From an uncultured Lachnospiraceae bacterium (GTDB taxonomy: Bacteria; Bacillota_A; Clostridia; Lachnospirales; Lachnospiraceae), in assembly GCA_946529195.1 (NCBI GenBank), contig CAMMZE010000029.1, forward strand, positions 1 to 8,794: a DNA stretch of 8,794 bases, in the 5' to 3' direction. Under the pieces are notes generated by a model. The model made no database searches. It had not been told where the DNA came from and saw only the letters and a program-made list of their open reading frames with translations. This document shows positions 1-6,501 of this stretch, one piece after another. Numbering within the stretch: position 1 is the stretch's first letter; each line of letters opens with the position of its first letter. Both the position numbers and the translations under genes were made by a program.

Positions 1-33
1 ATCGAGAATGGCGTATATCAGCCGCTCGACTAA
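1..33 (+). CDS. C-terminal end of upstream gene, probably branched-chain amino acid substrate-binding protein (partial)
   Basis: Frame 1 is open from the window edge to a TAA at 31-33 and gives the tail IENGVYQPLD. Ten residues are too few to identify a family. The position directly before livHMGF on the same strand, the usual place of the periplasmic-type or lipoprotein binding protein LivJ in HAAT transporter operons, suggests this is the end of the leucine/isoleucine/valine receptor. The short polar end after an aromatic residue would fit the last beta-strand of such a receptor, but this is inference from context. It could equally be another gene that merely precedes the operon. Confidence 0.45.
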   Translation: MENGVYQPLD

Positions 34-48
34 TTGCTGATCTACAGA

Positions 49-78
49 AGAGCAGGCTCTGCGTTCAGGGCCTGCTCT
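49..78 (+). other. Intercistronic stem-loop after the upstream gene
   Basis: AGAGCAGGC (49-57) pairs perfectly with GCCTGCTCT (70-78). The pairing continues inward by four more pairs, one a G-U, to a four-base loop (62-65), making a 13-bp stem. It lies 15 nt after the upstream stop codon. The bases that follow are GATAAAAAAGG, so there is no U-tract and it is not a standard intrinsic terminator on this strand. In liv-type operons a hairpin at this place could protect the 3' end of the abundant binding-protein mRNA or reduce read-through into livH; that role is inferred. Confidence 0.7.
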
Positions 79-87
79 GATAAAAAA

Positions 88-153
88 GGCAGATTTCTGC
101 CATATAGTGCCAGAGGCTAGCATATGCGGCAGCGCAGGATGCAGGCCTCTGCA
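88..153 (+). repeat. Two further inverted repeats in the spacer before livH
   Basis: GGCAGA (88-93) and TCTGCC (96-101) form a small tight hairpin. CAGAGGC (111-117) and GCCTCTG (145-151) form the base of a longer imperfect hairpin. That hairpin can be extended inward by GCAT (120-123) with ATGC (139-142), and outward to 108-153 if C110 or C111 is bulged. Together with the stem at 49-78 they fill most of the spacer between the upstream gene and livH. No T-run follows either repeat, so they look like mRNA structure rather than terminators. Confidence 0.5.
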
Positions 154-159
154 TTTGTA

Positions 160-165
160 TATAAT
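160..165 (+). promoter_or_regulatory. Possible weak promoter -10 box before livH
   Basis: TATAAT at 160-165 matches the sigma-A -10 consensus exactly and lies 32 nt before the livH start codon. No recognisable -35 box is found at 16-18 bp spacing (137-142 reads GGATGC), and TG is not at the extended -10 position. It may be a secondary promoter that lets the membrane and ATPase genes be transcribed separately from the binding protein, or a chance A/T-rich match. Confidence 0.25.
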
Positions 166-197
166 AAGATTTGAAAAAAGAGAGAGGGAGGTGCGTG

Positions 198-1079
198 ATG
201 AACCTGTTGACCTACTTGATAAACGGCATCAGTCTGGGGAGCGTTTACGCCATCATTGCACTGGGCTATACCATGGTATACGGTATAGCGAAAATGTTAA
301 ACTTCGCTCACGGCGATGTCATCATGGTCGGAGGCTATATGTGCTTCATTACCATGAATTATCTGCACATGCCCGGAATCGTTGGCGTTCTGCTTGCGGT
401 TGTCGTATGTACCATACTGGGTATTGTGATCGAAAAACTTGCCTACAAGCCGCTGCGTCAGGCAACTTCGCTGGCGGTACTGATCACTGCAATCGGTGTC
501 AGCTATTTCCTGCAGAATGCAGCGCTTCTCATATTCAAAGCGGATCCGAAGGTATTTACTTCCGTGGTAAATATTCCTTCCATCAAGCTCTTTGACGGAC
601 AGCTTGTCATAAGCGGCGTTACCCTGGTAACGATCGCGGCCAATATCATTATCATGCTCTGCCTGACTGCTTTCACCAGCAAGACCAAGATGGGCAAGGC
701 CATGAGAGCGGTATCCGAGGATAAAGGGGCAGCCCAGCTGATGGGTATCGATGTCAACCGGACCATTTCCGTGACATTCGCCATCGGTTCCGGGTTGGCT
801 GCCATCGCAGGCGTACTGCTTTGCTCCGCCTATCCGACCCTGATGCCCACCACAGGCTCTATGCCCGGTATCAAGGCATTCGTAGCCGCCGTACTGGGTG
901 GTATCGGATCTATCCCCGGCGCTATGCTGGGCGGTATTCTCCTGGGCATCATCGAGATTTTCGCCAAGGCATACATTTCCACCCAGCTCAGCGATGCCAT
1001 CGTATTTGCTGTGCTGATCATCGTGCTTCTGATTAAACCGGCAGGACTGCTGGGCAAGAAGATCAGCGAGAAAGTGTGA
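198..1079 (+). CDS. livH: Branched-chain amino acid ABC transporter permease LivH
   Basis: This 293-aa integral membrane protein is one half of the translocation channel of a HAAT-family importer for leucine, isoleucine and valine or related amino acids. It is hydrophobic throughout. The N-terminus (residues 1-40) has the family pattern of a short helix followed by GYTMVYGIAKMLNFAHGD. The EAA-like cytoplasmic loop that contacts the ATPase is at about 165-190 (MGKAMRAVSEDKGAAQLMGI). The glycine-rich segment at 224-253 (GIKAFVAAVLGGIGSIPGA) is also typical of BPD_transp_2 permeases. I chose ATG 198 because GGGAGGTG (186-193) sits just before it; the upstream TTG at 171 has no such site and adds a charged, non-family leader. 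The stop overlaps the ribosome site of livM. Confidence 0.95.
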   Translation: MNLLTYLINGISLGSVYAIIALGYTMVYGIAKMLNFAHGDVIMVGGYMCFITMNYLHMPGIVGVLLAVVVCTILGIVIEKLAYKPLRQATSLAVLITAIGVSYFLQNAALLIFKADPKVFTSVVNIPSIKLFDGQLVISGVTLVTIAANIIIMLCLTAFTSKTKMGKAMRAVSEDKGAAQLMGIDVNRTISVTFAIGSGLAAIAGVLLCSAYPTLMPTTGSMPGIKAFVAAVLGGIGSIPGAMLGGILLGIIEIFAKAYISTQLSDAIVFAVLIIVLLIKPAGLLGKKISEKV

Positions 1080-1084
1080 GGTGG
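1078..1084 (+). promoter_or_regulatory. Ribosome binding site that sets the livM start
   Basis: GAGGTGG at 1078-1084 overlaps the livH stop TGA (1077-1079) and lies 5 nt before ATG 1090. The in-frame GTG at 1081 falls inside this site and so cannot be the start it serves. Overlap of the stop codon with the ribosome site suggests coupled translation of livH and livM. Confidence 0.75.
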
Positions 1085-1089
1085 TCTGT

Positions 1090-2175
1090 ATGAAAAATAT
1101 CAAAGGAAAGAAACTGCGCAGCAACATGATCACTTACCTGATCGTGATTATTGCATTTGTCATCATACAGGGCCTGTCCTCCGGCGGAATCCTGACCAAT
1201 AATATCAAGGGCATGCTGGTACCAATCTGTGCCTATATCTGTATGGCCATCTCCCTGAACCTGACCGTTGGTATTCTGGGCGAGCTGAGTCTGGGCCATG
1301 CAGGCTTCATGAGCGTAGGCGCTTTCACCGGCGTTGTCGTGACACTGTGCCTGGAGACCAGCGTTTCCAGCGGACCTCTGCGTCTCCTGATCGCCATTAT
1401 CTGCGGAGCCATCACAGCAGCCATCGCCGGTGTGATCATCGGCATTCCGGTTCTGCGTCTGCAGGGCGACTATCTGGCAATCGTAACCCTTGCCTTCGGC
1501 GAGATCATCAAAAACATTCTGAACAATACCTACATCGGCCTGGATGAGAGCGGCCTGCATTTCTCCATGAAGGATATGAATGCGCTGCAGGCGGCCGGCG
1601 GCAAGGTGCTTTTGAATGGTCCTATGGGAGCCATCGGCGTCACCAAGCTCTCTACCTTCGTGGCAGGATTTATCCTGGTTCTGGTCGTGCTGACGGTAGC
1701 CCTGAACCTGATCAACAGCCGTACCGGACGTGCGGTTATGGCTATCCGCGACAACAGGATCGCGGCTGAGGCGACCGGTATCAATATCACCAAATATAAG
1801 CTGATGGCCTTTGTAACTTCGGCGTCACTGGCCGGCATGGCAGGTGCCCTTTATGCCCTGAATTACTCTACCATTGTCCCGAAGAAGTTCGATTTCAATA
1901 CTTCAATCCTGATTCTGGTATTCGTTGTACTGGGCGGCATCGGAAACATTCGCGGCAGTATCATCGCCGCTGCCATCCTGACCATTCTGCCCGAGATGCT
2001 GCGTGCCTTCAGTAACTATCGTATGCTGATTTATGCGATCGTACTGATCCTGGTAATGCTGGGCACCAACAATCCTCTGCTCAAGCGCAAGATCGGCGAG
2101 TTCCGGGAAAAGATCGGACTGTCGCGCAAAGCGATTGATATGACGACGGAGGGAGGTGACCGTGATGGCAAGTAA
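1090..2175 (+). CDS. livM: Branched-chain amino acid ABC transporter permease LivM
   Basis: This 361-aa protein is the second membrane subunit, paired with LivH in the channel. After a basic N-terminus (KNIKGKKLR) come helices from about residue 13. The family block GILGELSLGHAGFMSVGA is at 61-78 and the VLRLQGDYLAIVTLAFGEI segment is at 121-139. The EAA-like coupling loop is at 212-238 (TGRAVMAIRDNRIAAEATGI). The segment VLGGIGNIRGSIIAAAIL is at 280-297. The C-terminal tail after residue 330 is charged and cytosolic (LKRKIGEFREKIGLSRK) and about 30 residues long. The start follows from the ribosome site overlapping the end of livH. The last 11 bases overlap livG in another frame, so the two are probably translationally coupled. 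Confidence 0.95.
   Translation: MKNIKGKKLRSNMITYLIVIIAFVIIQGLSSGGILTNNIKGMLVPICAYICMAISLNLTVGILGELSLGHAGFMSVGAFTGVVVTLCLETSVSSGPLRLLIAIICGAITAAIAGVIIGIPVLRLQGDYLAIVTLAFGEIIKNILNNTYIGLDESGLHFSMKDMNALQAAGGKVLLNGPMGAIGVTKLSTFVAGFILVLVVLTVALNLINSRTGRAVMAIRDNRIAAEATGINITKYKLMAFVTSASLAGMAGALYALNYSTIVPKKFDFNTSILILVFVVLGGIGNIRGSIIAAAILTILPEMLRAFSNYRMLIYAIVLILVMLGTNNPLLKRKIGEFREKIGLSRKAIDMTTEGGDRDGK
2148..2158 (+). promoter_or_regulatory. Ribosome binding site that sets the livG start
   Basis: GGAGGGAGGTG at 2148-2158, inside the end of livM, lies 6 nt before ATG 2165. The in-frame GTG at 2156 is part of this site and the GTG at 2162 is too close to it, so ATG 2165 is the best start. Confidence 0.7.
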
Positions 2176-3019
2176 TCAGACCAGAGAACGCACCAAGATG
2201 GTGCCGCTGCCTTCTGACAGTATCGTCCCTGAAAGAGATGTCAACAAGCGCCCCGTTCTGGAGGCCAGACATCTGGGCATAGACTTCGGCGGCCTGACGG
2301 CTGTAGATGAGTTTAATCTGGCCATCGGTCCCACCGAGATCGCCGGACTGATCGGTCCCAACGGTGCCGGCAAGACAACGGTATTCAACCTTCTGACCAA
2401 TGTATACAAGCCGACCAGAGGAACGGTCATCTTAAATGGCAAAGACACCAAAGGCATGCGGATCGACCAGGTCAACCGGGCCGGTATCGCCCGTACCTTC
2501 CAGAACATCCGCCTCTTCACAGATCTGACGGTAGAGGAGAATGTCCGCATCGGTCTGCATAATGAGATCAAGTGCAACATGTTTTCCGGCATTTTGCGCC
2601 TGCCTTCTCACTGGAGAACGGAAAAAGAGTTCCATGACAGAAGCATGGAGCTGCTGAAAATATTTGACATGGAGTATCTGGCAGATGTTAAGGCAGGAGC
2701 GCTGCCTTACGGTGCCCAGAGACGTCTGGAGATTGTGCGAGCCCTGGCCACCAATCCCAGCCTTCTGCTCCTGGATGAGCCGGCAGCAGGCATGAACCCG
2801 TCCGAGACAGCAGAACTGATGGAAAATATCCGCAAGATCCGTGACCAGTTCCAGATTGCCATCATGCTGATTGAGCATGATATGAGTCTGGTTATGGGAA
2901 TCTGCGAAGGTATCGCGGTGCTCAACTATGGCAAGATCATTGCCAAGGGCACGCCGGAAGAGATCCAGAACAACCCTCAGGTTATCGAGGCTTATCTGGG
3001 CAAACAGGGGGAGGTCTGA
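2165..3019 (+). CDS. livG: Branched-chain amino acid ABC transporter ATP-binding protein LivG
   Basis: One of two ATPase subunits that drive the LivHM channel from the cytosol; 284 aa. Walker A GPNGAGKT is at 64-71, the Q-loop glutamine is Q113 (TFQNIRLF), Walker B LLLLDEP ends with D204-E205, and the switch histidine is H238 (IEHDMSLVMGI). The ABC signature reads LPYGAQRRLEI (180-190), the LivG-type variant of LSGGQ. The helical insert around residues 125-165 and the C-terminal end NNPQVIEAYLG are also LivG traits. The protein has about 30 residues before the usual family start near VLEARHLGIDFGG. This leader is polar (MASNQTRERTKMVPLPSDS) and the ribosome site supports its translation. Start overlaps livM by 11 nt; livF follows after 4 nt. 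Confidence 0.95.
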   Translation: MASNQTRERTKMVPLPSDSIVPERDVNKRPVLEARHLGIDFGGLTAVDEFNLAIGPTEIAGLIGPNGAGKTTVFNLLTNVYKPTRGTVILNGKDTKGMRIDQVNRAGIARTFQNIRLFTDLTVEENVRIGLHNEIKCNMFSGILRLPSHWRTEKEFHDRSMELLKIFDMEYLADVKAGALPYGAQRRLEIVRALATNPSLLLLDEPAAGMNPSETAELMENIRKIRDQFQIAIMLIEHDMSLVMGICEGIAVLNYGKIIAKGTPEEIQNNPQVIEAYLGKQGEV

Positions 3020-3023
3020 CGCT

Positions 3024-3734
3024 ATGGGAACTTTACTTTCGGTACAGGATCTTCATGTTTACTACGGCAGTATTCACGCGATCAAAGGCGTTTCCTTCGA
3101 GGTTCATGAGGGTGAGATCGTGACCCTGATCGGTGCCAACGGCGCAGGCAAGTCCACGACCCTCAATACCGTTTCCGGGATCTTAAAGCCCCGGTCCGGC
3201 AGCATTGAGTTTGAGGGAAACAGCATCATCGGCGTTCCCGCCCACAAGGTCATTTCCCACGGTATGGCACTGTGCCCGGAAGGCAGACGTATCTTCCAGC
3301 AGCTGACCGTAGAGGAGAATCTGGAGATGGGCGGATACACCAGGACAAAAGAGGAAAATCAGGAATCCATTCAGGATGTCTACAAGAGATTCCCCCGTCT
3401 GAAAGAGCGCTATAAGCAGATCGCCGGGACCCTTTCCGGCGGTGAGCAGCAGATGCTTGCCATGGGCCGCGCGCTCATGTCCAGACCTAAACTGCTGATG
3501 CTGGATGAGCCCTCCATGGGACTGGCTCCCATCCTGGTAGAGCAGATCTTCGATATCATCAAAGAGCTGCACGCAGCAGGCACGACCATCCTTCTGGTCG
3601 AACAGAACGCCCGCATGGCCCTGTCCACAGCAGACAGAGCCTACGTGCTGGAGACCGGCACCATCTCCATGAGCGGCGATGCAAAAGAGCTGCTTCATGA
3701 CGAGAGAGTCCGCAAAGCCTATCTGGGCGGCTGA
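3024..3734 (+). CDS. livF: Branched-chain amino acid ABC transporter ATP-binding protein LivF
   Basis: The second ATPase subunit, 236 aa, normal family length; it works as a heterodimer with LivG. Walker A GANGAGKS is at 37-44 and the LivF-specific block CPEGRRIFQQLTVEENL at 84-100. The signature LSGGEQQMLAMGRAL is at 138-151 and Walker B LLMLDEPSMGLAP has D161-E162. The switch residue is glutamine (LLVEQNARMAL, Q194) where most ABC ATPases have histidine; this is a family trait also found in E. coli LivF, not a defect. The protein ends AYLGG like other LivF proteins. ATG 3024 follows GGGGGAGG (3007-3014) at 9 nt; the longer upstream reading in this frame lies inside livG and is not used. A terminator follows 23 nt downstream. 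Confidence 0.95.
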   Translation: MGTLLSVQDLHVYYGSIHAIKGVSFEVHEGEIVTLIGANGAGKSTTLNTVSGILKPRSGSIEFEGNSIIGVPAHKVISHGMALCPEGRRIFQQLTVEENLEMGGYTRTKEENQESIQDVYKRFPRLKERYKQIAGTLSGGEQQMLAMGRALMSRPKLLMLDEPSMGLAPILVEQIFDIIKELHAAGTTILLVEQNARMALSTADRAYVLETGTISMSGDAKELLHDERVRKAYLGG

Positions 3735-3757
3735 CAATATCTGCAAAAACAAGACAC

Positions 3758-3793
3758 AAGAACGGGTACCCCTGCCGGGCACCCGTTCTTTTT
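3758..3793 (+). terminator. Rho-independent terminator of the liv operon
   Basis: AAGAACGGGT (3758-3767) pairs perfectly with ACCCGTTCTT (3781-3790). An A-C mismatch and three more G-C pairs (3769-3771 with 3777-3779) close a five-base loop. The descending arm runs into a T-tract (T3789-T3793, then CTATAGTTTTT). It sits 23 nt after the livF stop and should end livHMGF transcription. Confidence 0.92.
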
Positions 3794-3892
3794 CTATAGT
3801 TTTTCAAGGAATAAGCGAAGCCATCAGGAACCTGCCCGGCACAGTCTGCCCGCCGACGAAGGAAATTGGCACACACTTTCTGTCCCCCTCGG

Positions 3893-3921
3893 ATGAAAAA
3901 GGCTCCTTTCTGTGGTATGAT
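3893..3921 (+). promoter_or_regulatory. Predicted sigma-A promoter of the PGDYG-like/RyR cassette
   Basis: A -35 box ATGAAA (3893-3898, four of six consensus bases) is 17 bp from a -10 box TATGAT (3916-3921, five of six). TG at 3913-3914 makes it an extended -10 promoter. Transcription would start near 3928, giving a leader of about 38 nt. The spacer holds the palindrome AAAGG-CT-CCTTT (3898-3909), a possible operator. The stretch from the liv terminator to this promoter (3794-3892) shows nothing else I can support. Confidence 0.6.
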
Positions 3922-3965
3922 AAAGCAAATGTGCAAGAAGTATTGTTCCGTCGCAAGGAGGAAGT

Positions 3966-4508
3966 ATGTATACAGCATGGAAAAAAAGTATGCCTGTGCA
4001 GGCCTGCAGACTGGGGGAACCTTCCCCTCTGCTGGATCAGCTGATCAGGGAAGAGAAAGTGGTGCCTGCCGGACCGGGAGAGTATCAGGTGTTTTCCGTG
4101 GAGACAGATGGCCTGCGCGGTGAGACCGCATATGACGGCGATTATGTCAAAGTGGATGCCAAGGGCGGAGTTTACCCGAACAAGGAAGATTTCTTCCTGC
4201 AAAAGCACAGCAGGATCGGGGAGAATACTTACATGCAGAAAGACCAGCGCCTGCCGGCCTGGGACGCCCAGGAACCTATGTGCGATGAGATTGCTTTTCT
4301 GATGGAGGAAAAGGGGCTTGTGATCGACCGGCAGAGCAGGGACCGCTATTTTTCTGCACCCCTTTGGGGAACCACCCTTTACGCGGCGCGGGATGCCGTC
4401 ATTATTTTCTACAGCATCACCCGTGATCAGATGGGACGAATCATCGATGCAGATTTTAATTTTGTAGAACGCGGGGTCTTCGGGAAGACCTACGAGCGGA
4501 TCGGATAG
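3966..4508 (+). CDS. PGDYG-like domain protein, function unknown
   Basis: A 180-aa soluble protein with no signal peptide or membrane segment. I do not know a function. It resembles the small proteins with a 'GDYIVTG..KGE.YP.KPDIFEKTYE' pattern (PGDYG-type). Here it is seen as DGDYVKVDAKGGVYPNKEDF (57-76), preceded by KKSMPVQACRL (6-16), like the 'KKPV.VEAF' start of such proteins. The C-terminal half ends DADFNFVERGVFGKTYERIG (161-180), again like the 'F.KTYE' end, so the fold may be present twice. AAGGAGGAA (3955-3963) precedes ATG 3966 closely. The gene is 8 nt upstream of the RyR-domain membrane protein gene and shares its promoter, so they probably act together, perhaps as a soluble partner or ligand-sensing subunit. 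The family assignment is from memory of the motif and is moderately sure. Confidence 0.8.
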   Translation: MYTAWKKSMPVQACRLGEPSPLLDQLIREEKVVPAGPGEYQVFSVETDGLRGETAYDGDYVKVDAKGGVYPNKEDFFLQKHSRIGENTYMQKDQRLPAWDAQEPMCDEIAFLMEEKGLVIDRQSRDRYFSAPLWGTTLYAARDAVIIFYSITRDQMGRIIDADFNFVERGVFGKTYERIG

Positions 4509-4516
4509 GAGAGGCT

Positions 4517-6400
4517 ATGAGCTGGAGAATATGTCTGATTCTTTCTGTCATTATTGTGCTTGCCGGAATCACGGCTGCCGTGCTGAGCAAGACCGGCAAA
4601 GCCTTCCGGGCCTTCAAACCCCTCTATATCCTGATCACAGCTGTGTTTGCAGCCAGTGTGTCTATTTTCTTCCCCATTTATCTGGAATATTTTGCCGGGG
4701 ATTTTGCAGGCTGGGGCAAGGCCCTTCTGATTTCCCTCCACAGCGCCATCCGTCTTTTTATCGTGGACGGGGAGTTTGACACTGTCAGAAATGCCCTGGA
4801 TCCGGAAAAGGGAAAACTCTACACAGTCTATACCTTTGCCGCTGCCGGGCTTTTTGTGGCGGCTCCGGTCCTGACCTTCAGCTTTGTTTTCTCCTTCCTC
4901 AAGCGGGCAGGCCATTACCGGCGCTACCTGCTGGGGACCAAAAAGGATCAGTATGTCTTTTCAGAGCTGAATGAGAAATCACTGGCTCTGGCAGAGGACC
5001 TGGCCAAAAAAGACCAGGATAAGCTGATCATTTTCACGGATGTCTATCAGATCGATAACGAGGAGAGCTTTGACCTGATCGCGCGGGCAGAGGCCATCCG
5101 GGCGGTATGTTTCCGCAAGGATATTCTGGAAATCGACTTTACCAGGCACCACAAGGACGGGAAAAAACTCTACTTTTTCATCATGGGCAGCACCCGGTCC
5201 GAGAATTCCACCCAGGCCCTGCAGCTGATCAAGCGCTACCGGGAAATGGACTGCTCCAGACTCTTTTATTTCTCTGATGATGAGAACAGTGACCTGCTTT
5301 TCTCTTCCGTGGAAAAAGGCAAGATGAAGGTCAAAAGGGTGAATATGGCCCGTGTCCTGATCGACCGTGCCCTGTATGAGAGCGGGGAAAGGCTTTTTAC
5401 CTGCGCGGGAGAAAAGGAGAACGGAGTCCGCAGGATTTCTGCCGTGGTTGTGGGACTGGGGCGGCATGGCAGCAGTATGCTCCGGGCCCTGTCCTGGTTC
5501 TGCCAGATGGACGGCTATGAACTGGAAATCGATGCCTTCGATGCAGACAAGCAGGCAGAGGACAGGCTGCGCCTGATGTGCCCGGATCTTTTATCCAATC
5601 AGTACAACGGCAAAAAAGTGCCGGGAGAAGCGGTCTATACGATTCTGGTGCATTCCGGGGTTGATGTGGAAACCGGAAGATTTGCGGATGAGATTGCCAG
5701 GCTGAAAGATGCGGATTATGTCATTGTAGCCCTGGGCGATGATGAGAGGAATCTCCGGACCGCGGTCAACCTCCGCACCCTGTTTGCCCGCATAGGCGCC
5801 CATCCCCGGATCCAGACAATCGTTTACAACAGTGATGAGAAGGAATCCCTGCAGAAGGTGCGCAACTTTGAAGCCAGCTCTTATGACATCGAGTTTTTCG
5901 GAGATCTGCGGTCTGCCTACTGTGAAGATGTCATCATCAATTCCGAGCTGGAAGAAAAAGCCCTGGCCTTGCATTGTTCCTGGTTCGGAGAGCAGAAGAG
6001 GCAGCAGCTGCGGGAAGAAATTCTGGCAGAAACAAAGGGATTGCCGGAAGCGCAGATACAGAAGATGGTTGATGAAAGAGTGGAGCGGACCTTCTGGGAT
6101 TATGAATATAATTACCGGTCTTCCATCGCCGCAGCCATCCATTCGTCAGTCTGCAAAAAGCTGGGGATCCATCATCAGGATCTGCCAAAGGAGCAGCGGA
6201 GTGAGCAGGATCAAAAGAGAAGTGCAGCTCTGGAGCATGTGCGCTGGAATGCCTACATGCGTTCCGAAGGGTACGTATACAGCGGCAATGTGGGCATGAA
6301 GAAGGCAGACCATATGGCAAAAGTCCACCATAACCTGGTGCCGGGAGACGCGCTGAGCCAGGAGGACATTTTGAAAGACCTGAATATTAAAAGTGTCTGA
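4517..6400 (+). CDS. Membrane protein with tandem Rossmann/RCK-like domains and C-terminal RyR domain
   Basis: A 627-aa protein. Hydrophobic helices are at about 4-24, 35-56 and 101-128, and a shorter hydrophobic segment at 66-84 lies between the second and third. Basic residues at 25-34 and 129-136 place the first loop and the large C-terminal part in the cytosol. Residues about 145-290 look like a first Rossmann domain without a glycine motif. A second, at about 306-475, has GLGRHG (313-318) as GxGxxG and an acidic residue after its second strand (D342/D344), as in NAD-binding TrkA-N/RCK domains. Residues about 525-627 look like a bacterial RyR domain: YNYRSSIAAAIH (531-542), ALEHVRWNAYMRSEGY (571-586) and KVHHNLVP (602-609). 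AGGAGAGG (4507-4514) precedes ATG 4517. The layout recalls ligand-gated ion channels, but no potassium selectivity filter is visible. Substrate and role are unknown. Confidence 0.85.
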   Translation: MSWRICLILSVIIVLAGITAAVLSKTGKAFRAFKPLYILITAVFAASVSIFFPIYLEYFAGDFAGWGKALLISLHSAIRLFIVDGEFDTVRNALDPEKGKLYTVYTFAAAGLFVAAPVLTFSFVFSFLKRAGHYRRYLLGTKKDQYVFSELNEKSLALAEDLAKKDQDKLIIFTDVYQIDNEESFDLIARAEAIRAVCFRKDILEIDFTRHHKDGKKLYFFIMGSTRSENSTQALQLIKRYREMDCSRLFYFSDDENSDLLFSSVEKGKMKVKRVNMARVLIDRALYESGERLFTCAGEKENGVRRISAVVVGLGRHGSSMLRALSWFCQMDGYELEIDAFDADKQAEDRLRLMCPDLLSNQYNGKKVPGEAVYTILVHSGVDVETGRFADEIARLKDADYVIVALGDDERNLRTAVNLRTLFARIGAHPRIQTIVYNSDEKESLQKVRNFEASSYDIEFFGDLRSAYCEDVIINSELEEKALALHCSWFGEQKRQQLREEILAETKGLPEAQIQKMVDERVERTFWDYEYNYRSSIAAAIHSSVCKKLGIHHQDLPKEQRSEQDQKRSAALEHVRWNAYMRSEGYVYSGNVGMKKADHMAKVHHNLVPGDALSQEDILKDLNIKSV

Positions 6401-6501
6401 GTTATCGCTGCACCGCTTATTGCAGGTGCTCCGGCGGACAGATTTTGCCGCAGATAAAAAGACGGATAAAAAGTACAAACCAATTGAAATGTAGTCTAAA
6501 A
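6401..6501 (+). other. Intergenic stretch after the RyR gene with short repeats
   Basis: No gene is supported here. GCACC (6410-6414) and GGTGC (6425-6429) can form a short hairpin soon after the RyR stop. GATAAAAAG occurs twice in direct orientation (6453-6461 and 6465-6473), 12 nt apart. None of these is followed by a T-run, so a clear terminator for the RyR cassette is not seen before the hairpin at 6502. Confidence 0.4.

Noticed and set aside
49..90. Hairpin after the upstream gene as an intrinsic terminator on the + strand
   Set aside because: The stem is strong but is followed by GATAAAAAAGG, an A-run instead of a T-run, so termination by the usual mechanism is not expected.
171..197. 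TTG start nine codons upstream for livH
   Set aside because: The ribosome site GGGAGGTG (186-193) lies downstream of this TTG and serves ATG 198; the extra residues KKERGRCV are not family-like.
297..1133. Long open frame on the - strand across livH (278 codons)
   Set aside because: It is the antisense of a clear permease gene, its product is low-complexity and rich in H, Q, D and G, and it has no family resemblance. The open frame follows from the codon bias of livH.
3587..3617. LivF as a damaged ATPase because glutamine replaces the switch histidine
   Set aside because: The VEQN motif is normal for LivF, including the E. coli protein, and all other motifs are intact.
3183..3782. Open frame on the - strand across livF (199 codons)
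   Set aside because: It is antisense to a conserved ATPase with all motifs intact and runs through the liv terminator; there is no convincing ribosome site or homology.
3735..3965. Riboswitch or T-box leader before the PGDYG-like gene
   Set aside because: After the liv terminator I find no second terminator hairpin, T-box sequence or known aptamer pattern; the predicted leader is only about 38 nt.
3679..4044. + strand open frame bridging livF, the terminator and the start of the PGDYG-like gene
   Set aside because: It starts inside livF in another frame, crosses a strong terminator, and its product has no recognisable pattern.
6453..6473. Direct repeat GATAAAAAG as an attachment or insertion site
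   Set aside because: There are only two 9-base A-rich copies 12 nt apart, with no mobile gene nearby; chance is a sufficient explanation.
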